Both the position numbers and the translations under genes were made by a program. The notes under the pieces are model-generated. The model was not told where the DNA came from, made no database searches, and saw only the letters and a list, made by a program, of their open reading frames with translations. A stretch of DNA of 26,721 nt from CALALP01 sp041855735. Its GTDB lineage: Bacteria > Bacillota > Clostridia > Lachnospirales > Lachnospiraceae. Within the stretch, counting starts at the first letter, position 1. Each line of letters begins with the position of its first letter. Positions 22,286-26,721 of the stretch are shown here, piece by piece. The DNA is taken from contig JBHAEV010000092.1 of NCBI GenBank assembly GCA_041855735.1, positions 1 to 26,721 on the forward strand, given 5' to 3'.

Positions 22286-23062
22286 ATGAGCGAGAAGGTA
22301 TCGATTTTACAGGTGAACAACATCACCAAGAGGTTCGGCGGAATCGTTGCGGTGGATGGCGTGGACATTGAGGTGAACAGGGGAGAGATCGTCAGCATCA
22401 TCGGACCGAACGGTGCAGGAAAGACCACGGTGTTTAATCTGCTTACCGGAATGTATGAGGTGGATGCCGGCAGCATTGTATTCAAGGGGGAGGAGATTCA
22501 AAATGCAAGTTCCCCGGACATTGTTGCAAGGGGGATTTCCCGGACCTTTCAAAACATCCGTCTTTTTCATGACATGAGGGTTATTGAAAATGTTCTGGTC
22601 GGCGCGCATATCAAAACCGGGTATTCGTTTTTCGATTCCATTTTCAAAACCGCGCGATTCCGGGCGGAAGAGGATGAGAAGGTGCTGGAGGCGATTGAAT
22701 TGCTGAAGTCCATCGGGCTTGATCATCGCAGAAATGATTATGCGTCGGAGCTGCCCTACGGGGAGCAAAGAAAGCTTGAGATTGCACGTGCCATTGCGAC
22801 CGGTGCGGAATTGATTCTGCTGGATGAACCGGCAGCGGGAATGAATCCGCAGGAATCCGGCGAATTGATGGAATTTATCAGGCATCTGACGCAAAGAGAC
22901 TATACGATCTTGATGATCGAACATGATATGAGCGTTGTGATGAATGTTTCGGACAGGATCTATGTGATCGATCACGGAAAACCGATCGCAAACGGTCTGC
23001 CGTCGGAAATTGCAAACAATAATCAGGTTATTGAAGCCTATCTGGGAGGTGTGTGTGCTTAG
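22286..23062 (+). CDS. livG: Branched-chain amino acid ABC transporter ATPase LivG
   Basis: This 258-residue ATPase is one of the two motor subunits. Motifs are Walker A GPNGAGKTT, the Q-loop and the LivG-typical 'ISRTFQNIRLFHDMRVIENVLVG', a signature 'LPYGEQRKLEIARA' (the LivG form of LSGGQ), Walker B 'LILLDEPAAGMNPQE' and the switch His in 'IEHDMSVVM'. It also has the C-terminal 'AYLGG' motif. The start at ATG 22286 is chosen because AGGAGGTG stands 7 bases ahead and the protein then begins as usual; upstream in-frame residues belong to the livM end. Its 3' end overlaps livF by 8 bases. Confidence 0.95.
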   Translation: MSEKVSILQVNNITKRFGGIVAVDGVDIEVNRGEIVSIIGPNGAGKTTVFNLLTGMYEVDAGSIVFKGEEIQNASSPDIVARGISRTFQNIRLFHDMRVIENVLVGAHIKTGYSFFDSIFKTARFRAEEDEKVLEAIELLKSIGLDHRRNDYASELPYGEQRKLEIARAIATGAELILLDEPAAGMNPQESGELMEFIRHLTQRDYTILMIEHDMSVVMNVSDRIYVIDHGKPIANGLPSEIANNNQVIEAYLGGVCA

Positions 23063-23762
23063 CGTTCAGGATCTACATACGTATTATGGGGCGATCCATG
23101 CTCTTCAAGGAATCAGTCTGGAAGTCAGACAAGGTGAGATCGTTTCCCTGATCGGCAGCAATGGTGCGGGAAAAAGTACGCTATTAAACAGCATAACCGG
23201 TGTGGTGAGGTCTTCAAGGGGAAGGGTGTTTTTGAACCGAAAGGACATTACAAATATTGCGCCGTTTAAGCTGACGAAGCTGGGGGTCGGAATTTCGCCG
23301 GAGGGCAGGGAGGTGTTTCCGGATCTGACCGTGGAGGAAAATCTGCGGATCGGGGCATATGTTTTAAAGCATCCCGCAAGGATTCGGGCGGGATTTGAAA
23401 GGGTCTACGATCTGTTTCCGAGATTAAAGGAAAGGATTCGCCAGCAGGCCGGTACGCTTTCCGGCGGAGAGCAGCAGATGCTGGCGGTGGGACGAGCCTT
23501 GATGTCGGAGCCGAAGATGCTGTTTCTCGACGAACCATCGCTTGGACTGGCACCGAATCTGGTGGCAATGATCTTTGAAATGATCCGTGAGATCAACAAA
23601 CAGGGCGTGACCATTCTGCTGATCGAACAGAATGCGAACATGGCTTTGGCGGCGTCGGACCGTGCGTATGTGATGGAGAACGGCGTGGTTACTTTAAGCG
23701 GAGATGCCAAGGAGGTTGCCGATAATCCGGCTGTAAAGCGGGCATATCTGGGCTTGGGATAA
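23055..23762 (+). CDS. livF: Branched-chain amino acid ABC transporter ATPase LivF
   Basis: This 235-residue second ATPase has Walker A GSNGAGKST, the LivF-specific 'GVGISPEGREVFPDLTVEENLRIGAY', a perfect signature LSGGEQQMLAVGRALM, Walker B 'LFLDEPSLGLAP', the switch region 'LLIEQNANMAL' and a closing 'KRAYLGLG'. The start is GTG 23055 (giving VLSVQDLHTYYG), behind GGGAGG at 23044-23049. The stretch further upstream is inside livG. All five transport genes are thus in one tight unit. The next gene follows after 68 bases, without a terminator. Confidence 0.95.
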   Translation: MLSVQDLHTYYGAIHALQGISLEVRQGEIVSLIGSNGAGKSTLLNSITGVVRSSRGRVFLNRKDITNIAPFKLTKLGVGISPEGREVFPDLTVEENLRIGAYVLKHPARIRAGFERVYDLFPRLKERIRQQAGTLSGGEQQMLAVGRALMSEPKMLFLDEPSLGLAPNLVAMIFEMIREINKQGVTILLIEQNANMALAASDRAYVMENGVVTLSGDAKEVADNPAVKRAYLGLG

Positions 23763-23830
23763 CATGGCGAAAGGGTGTATATTTGCCGTTTTGGAAATGA
23801 AAAACGACACAGGGGCAGAATGGAGGAAAA

Positions 23831-24886
23831 ATGTCCGAAGACAGAAGACGTTTGTTGAAAAGAGCCTTTGACAATCAGGAAAATCATCGTGTTTTGATAG
23901 GATTTTGGCATCATTTTATTTTGGGGAAGGAACAGTTTCAAGGCCTGGAAAATCCTGAAATTCTGCAACGTGCCATAGACGGACATTTGCAATATTTTCG
24001 GACCGTAAATCCCGATATGATGAAGCTGATGAACGAAGGGTTTATGGGATATCCGCCGGTCATGGAGAGCAGATTGGAAACCGGAGAGGACCTGCGGAAT
24101 ATAAAATGCATCGGTGCGGATCATCCGTGGATCACCAGGCAGGTGGAGCATGTGAAGAAATTGGTGGATTTATTCGGAGATAAGGTCATGACGTTTTACA
24201 ATGTTTTTGCACCGGTGCAGGTCATTCGGATTCGACTGGAGTTTTATGATATGGATTTCCGACGCTTTGTATATCTTGCGGAGCATTTTCCAAAAGAGCT
24301 CAGCCATGCGGCCGGTGAGATCCAAAAGGATCTGGAAATACTCGTGAAAAGACTGTTTACCGAAACGAGGCTGGACGGAATCTATTACTGCGTGCAAAAC
24401 ATTCAGAGCAGGATTTACAATAAAACGGTGTATGATGCTCTGATCAAGCCGACCGAGCTGCCGCTTTTGAAGCTGGCAAATCGATACAGCGATTACAATA
24501 TTCTGCATATTTGCGGATATGCACATCATAAAAACAATCTGGAATTTTATTCGGATTATGAAAGCAAGGCCTACAACTGGGCGACATTTACGGAAGGGCT
24601 TTCACTTTCCGAAGGGAAAAGGTTTTTTAAGGGCAAATGCGTGCTGGGCGGATTCGACAATAATCCGGACACGCTGATCGATACCGGAAGAAAGCAGGAA
24701 ATCGAACAATTTGTGCATCGGCTCGTCAAAGAAAACGGTTACCGGGGATTTGTGCTGGGGGCGGATTGTTCCATCCCCAATGCCATTGATGACAAACGGA
24801 TACACTGGATTTCAAAATGTGTAAGAGATCGGTCCAATCAAAAAAAGGAATCGGATGATGGAAATGAATTTGCTGCCGGAAAATAA
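23831..24886 (+). CDS. URO-D superfamily protein, zinc/corrinoid-methyltransferase-like (first paralogue)
   Basis: This 351-residue protein of the uroporphyrinogen-decarboxylase superfamily starts with 'ALIGFWHH'-type sequence (VLIGFWHHF) at about residue 20. It carries His226-x-Cys228 in 'LHICGY' and Cys313 in 'LGADC', that is H-x-C-x84-C. This matches the zinc triad of MtaA/MtbA-type methylcobamide:CoM methyltransferases, whereas true heme-pathway UroD lacks it. Other blocks are 'DGIYYCVQN', 'NWATFTEGLSLSEGKRFFKGK' and 'LGGFDNNPDTL'. Zinc-activated thiolate methylation is therefore a better guess than decarboxylation, but no corrinoid protein is encoded nearby. The ATG follows AATGGAGG, 68 bases after livF, so it is likely read with the transporter. 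Its stop lies inside the first unit of the 36-bp repeat. Confidence 0.8.
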   Translation: MSEDRRRLLKRAFDNQENHRVLIGFWHHFILGKEQFQGLENPEILQRAIDGHLQYFRTVNPDMMKLMNEGFMGYPPVMESRLETGEDLRNIKCIGADHPWITRQVEHVKKLVDLFGDKVMTFYNVFAPVQVIRIRLEFYDMDFRRFVYLAEHFPKELSHAAGEIQKDLEILVKRLFTETRLDGIYYCVQNIQSRIYNKTVYDALIKPTELPLLKLANRYSDYNILHICGYAHHKNNLEFYSDYESKAYNWATFTEGLSLSEGKRFFKGKCVLGGFDNNPDTLIDTGRKQEIEQFVHRLVKENGYRGFVLGADCSIPNAIDDKRIHWISKCVRDRSNQKKESDDGNEFAAGK

Positions 24887-25016
24887 AGAGCTGAAGGAAG
24901 CGGATTCATTGCCGGAAAATAAAGAGCTGAAGGAAGCGGATCCACTGCCGGAAAATAAAGCGCTGAAGGAAGAGGATCCACTGCCGGAAAATAAAGCAGT
25001 GAAAAAAGCGGATTGC
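24873..25016 (+). repeat. Four tandem 36-bp repeats encoding a 12-residue motif
   Basis: Units at 24873-24908, 24909-24944, 24945-24980 and 24981-25016 encode, in the frame of the second URO-D gene, LPENKELKEADS, LPENKELKEADP, LPENKALKEEDP and LPENKAVKKADC. DNA identity is high between units 1 and 2 and decays toward unit 4. The stop codon of the first URO-D gene lies in unit 1. The units are contiguous, with no spacers. Confidence 0.9.
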
Positions 25017-25085
25017 CTGAATGAAATAAAAACGATGAACGGTGCGAATCCGCGGCAGGCGGTGATCCCGCCAAGGAGGAAAAAT

Positions 25086-26087
25086 ATGGATCGAAAACAA
25101 TTAATAGATGATTTACTGGCAAACAAAACGCCGTCGAGAGTTCCGGTTGCTTTTTGGCACCATTTTGTATCCTTTCATGACCATTATCACGGCGACAAGC
25201 CTGAAATCTACCGAACGGTGTTAAACGAACAGAAAAAGTATATTGAAGAGGTGAAGCCGGATCTGGTGAAGATCATGTCCGACGGTTTTTTCGGGCATCC
25301 TTCGGTGTGCGCGAGAGAGATCGAAAGCGTGGAGGATCTAAAAAAGATCACTTCCGTCGGAGAGGAGCATTCCTGGATTCAAAAGCAGATCGAATATGTA
25401 AAGGATATCTGTGACAATACGGATCGGGATGTTTACAAGTTTTACAATATTTTTTCACCTTTGCAATACATTCGGCTTCGGTTTGAGGAATTTGATGAGG
25501 ATTTCTCGAAATTCGTCCGACTGTTTCAAGAGGCTCCAAACGTGATGATCGCCGCGGCCGGTGCCATTGCAAAGGATACCAAAATTCTGATCAGAAGATT
25601 GTTTGAAGAAACAAAGATAGACGGAATTTATTACAGTGTGCAAAGTGTTCAGGATCCGTCCTTTGATCATCCGACGCACCAAAGACTGGTGGAACCACTG
25701 GATTTGGATGTATTGCATTGGATCAATTCCTTTACCGACAAAGTGATCCTACACATTTGCGGATATGGAAAATATAAAAATGAACTGTCATGGTACAGGG
25801 ATTATCCGGTGAATGCATTTAACTGGGCGATTTATTCGGAGAATGTTTCGCTTGCAAAGGGAAAGGAGATATTCAACGGAAAACCGGTGCTCGGAGGCTT
25901 TGACAATGGACCGGACTCCGTGCTGTACAATGGCTCGGAGGCGGAGCTTCGCAAGGAAGTGCATCAAATCCTTGATGAGACGGGCACAAGGGGTGTGGCT
26001 CTCGGTGCGGACTGCACGATTTCTGCCGATATTTCGAGGGAGAGACTGGAACGGATCAGAGCATTTGCCGCGGAGTACAGGGTGTAA
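25086..26087 (+). CDS. URO-D superfamily protein, zinc/corrinoid-methyltransferase-like (second paralogue)
   Basis: This 333-residue paralogue of the preceding gene shares the same blocks: 'VPVAFWHHF', 'DGIYYSVQS', 'ILHICGYGKYKNELSWYRDYP', 'NWAIYSENVSLAKGKEIFNGKPVLGGFDNGPDSV' and 'ALGADCTI'. The zinc triad is His223-x-Cys225 and Cys310, again with 84 residues between the cysteines. The start is ATG 25086, because AAGGAGG (25073-25079) is well placed and the protein then begins like its paralogue. The frame is, however, open from ATG 24855, which has its own AAGGA upstream. That form would carry a 77-residue hydrophilic extension made of four 12-residue repeats. Both products are possible. Function: probably methyl transfer to a thiol or a related zinc-lyase reaction on a solute imported by the liv transporter; this is inference. 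Confidence 0.8.
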   Translation: MDRKQLIDDLLANKTPSRVPVAFWHHFVSFHDHYHGDKPEIYRTVLNEQKKYIEEVKPDLVKIMSDGFFGHPSVCAREIESVEDLKKITSVGEEHSWIQKQIEYVKDICDNTDRDVYKFYNIFSPLQYIRLRFEEFDEDFSKFVRLFQEAPNVMIAAAGAIAKDTKILIRRLFEETKIDGIYYSVQSVQDPSFDHPTHQRLVEPLDLDVLHWINSFTDKVILHICGYGKYKNELSWYRDYPVNAFNWAIYSENVSLAKGKEIFNGKPVLGGFDNGPDSVLYNGSEAELRKEVHQILDETGTRGVALGADCTISADISRERLERIRAFAAEYRV

Positions 26088-26140
26088 ACACAATAGTTCG
26101 ATGCCTTGGAACGATTCAAACCGGACTGTGGTTTTATTTT

Positions 26141-26160
26141 TTGACCAATTATGGTATTCT
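26141..26160 (+). promoter_or_regulatory. Possible extended -10 promoter for the ygjP-like gene
   Basis: TGG-TATTCT (26152-26160) resembles an extended -10 element about 75 bases before the ygjP-like start. The TTGACC at 26141 is too close (8 bases) to serve as its -35 box. Weak evidence. Confidence 0.2.
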
Positions 26161-26234
26161 TATGAAAAGAGCTTCTGAACAGAGAGAGCTCCTGCAAGGT
26201 GGAGAATCCCATAAAGAAGCAAAGAGGAGGTAAG

Positions 26235-26666
26235 ATGAAAGTGCATTGTTATAGCGCAAGCGGTTTTGAGGAGGAGAAGGACAATGCTGTCTTGCTTACC
26301 CGGTTTCAGATCAAGGAGCTGGCGGATAAGGCATTGGAGTACATTCCCCGAAGAGTCGCTTATTATTCAAAATTGATGGGCGTAGGCTATGGGAGGATCA
26401 CCATCCGAAATCAGAAAACCCGCTGGGGAAGCTGCAGCGGCAAAGGGAATCTGAATTTCAACTGTTTGCTGATGCTGACTCCTCCTGCCGTGATCGATTA
26501 TGTCATTGTGCATGAGCTGTGTCATCGAAAGCAGATGAATCATTCCAAAGCGTTTTGGGAGGAAGTACAGAAGGTTTTGCCGGATTATAAAACGCAGTCT
26601 GCATGGCTGAAGAACCATGGAGGCAGGATGCTGCGTCGGATGGCGGTCGGCGGGAAAACAGATTAG
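26235..26666 (+). CDS. YgjP-type zinc metallopeptidase-like protein (DUF45/M48-related)
   Basis: This 143-residue protein starts at ATG 26235, right behind GAGGAGG; the longer open frame from 26199 contains this ribosome site. The zinc motif is complete: HELCH at His93-Glu94-His97 and a third His103 in 'MNHSKAFWEEV'. The strands 'RITIRNQKTRWGSCSGKGNLNFNCLLML' are the YgjP hallmark (RWGS-C). Many relatives of about 230 residues have an extra N-terminal beta domain; this short form is near the E. coli YgjP size. It is annotated in various genomes as a metal-dependent hydrolase or UTP pyrophosphatase; the true substrate is uncertain. It is separated from the URO-D gene by about 150 bases and is probably an independent unit. 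Confidence 0.85.
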   Translation: MKVHCYSASGFEEEKDNAVLLTRFQIKELADKALEYIPRRVAYYSKLMGVGYGRITIRNQKTRWGSCSGKGNLNFNCLLMLTPPAVIDYVIVHELCHRKQMNHSKAFWEEVQKVLPDYKTQSAWLKNHGGRMLRRMAVGGKTD

Positions 26667-26677
26667 GTAAAAACAGG

Positions 26678-26721
26678 CTTGTTCAAAGCGGTCATGAATG
26701 ACATGGATCGCTTCGGACAAG
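26678..26721 (+). terminator. Terminator-like stem after the ygjP-like gene (cut by window edge)
   Basis: CTTGTTCAAAGCGGTC (from 26678) pairs, with G-U pairs and small irregularities, with GATCGCTTCGGACAAG at the window end. The T run that would confirm a terminator lies beyond the window. Confidence 0.45.

Noticed and set aside
24873..25016. Possible CRISPR array (36-bp repeat units)
   Set aside because: The units are contiguous with no unique spacers, decay progressively and keep a coding frame; there are no cas genes nearby.
23831..26087. Genuine heme-pathway uroporphyrinogen decarboxylase (hemE)
   Set aside because: Both proteins carry the H-x-C...C zinc pattern, lack the usual UroD N-terminal arginine motif, and there are no other heme genes around.
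1..26721. tRNA, rRNA, phage or complete insertion-sequence genes
   Set aside because: None was recognised on either strand by eye; only a short IS91-like transposase trace was found.

Overview
The window reads as a chromosomal segment of a low-to-moderate-GC Gram-positive anaerobe, most likely a Clostridia/Lachnospiraceae-type Firmicute. The basis is the strong AGGAGG-type ribosome sites, the SigA-like TTGACA/TATAAT promoters, a duplicated-type ECF ATPase, a ferredoxin-tailed aldo-keto reductase and a CoA-disulfide reductase carrying sulfur-carrier domains. This is an inference from gene content, not a taxonomic test. Every intact gene lies on the plus strand.

Layout. (1) 1-4340: the tail of an ECF-type ATPase, an ATC-hydrolase-family gene, a decayed class C beta-lactamase-like serine hydrolase (5' end missing plus a frameshift at a T run), a MATE efflux pump, and a three-hairpin palindromic element abutting a GNAT acetyltransferase remnant. 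(2) 4466-11120: a complete Wadjet (JetABCD) anti-plasmid/SMC defence operon, with its own promoter and a 15-bp-arm hairpin at the predicted transcript start. (3) 11121-14881: a small uncharacterised gene coupled to tag (3-methyladenine glycosylase I), an iron-alcohol-dehydrogenase remnant, a sirtuin, and an N-terminally short ferredoxin-type aldo-keto reductase ending in a good terminator. (4) 14884-17881: an ArsR-family regulator behind an AT-rich palindromic operator, followed by a four-domain CoADR-rhodanese-TusA-DsrE protein. This looks like a persulfide/polysulfide-handling unit. (5) 18048-18803: a conserved unknown gene and a hairpin-rich non-coding stretch ending in a strong terminator. 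(6) 19002-26087: a livKHMGF-type branched-chain amino acid (or related solute) ABC transporter operon under a 41-bp palindrome that contains its -35 box. It is followed in the same direction by two paralogous URO-D-superfamily proteins, both with an H-x-C-x84-C zinc signature typical of corrinoid/CoM methyltransferases. A 36-bp tandem repeat sits between them. (7) 26235-26721: a YgjP-type metalloprotein and the start of a terminator-like hairpin.

Functionally, the window combines an established defence system (Wadjet), a sulfur-stress module, and an uptake-plus-methyltransferase-like locus whose substrate is unknown. Several genes (serine hydrolase, GNAT, alcohol dehydrogenase, probably the aldo-keto reductase, possibly an ADP-ribosylglycohydrolase) keep their 3' part but have lost the 5' part, which marks the 1-14.8 kb part as a rearranging accessory region. 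The least explained items are the liv promoter palindrome, the URO-D pair with its repeat linker, the hairpin-rich RNA-like region at 18.58-18.80 kb, and the palindromic element at 3.93-4.06 kb.
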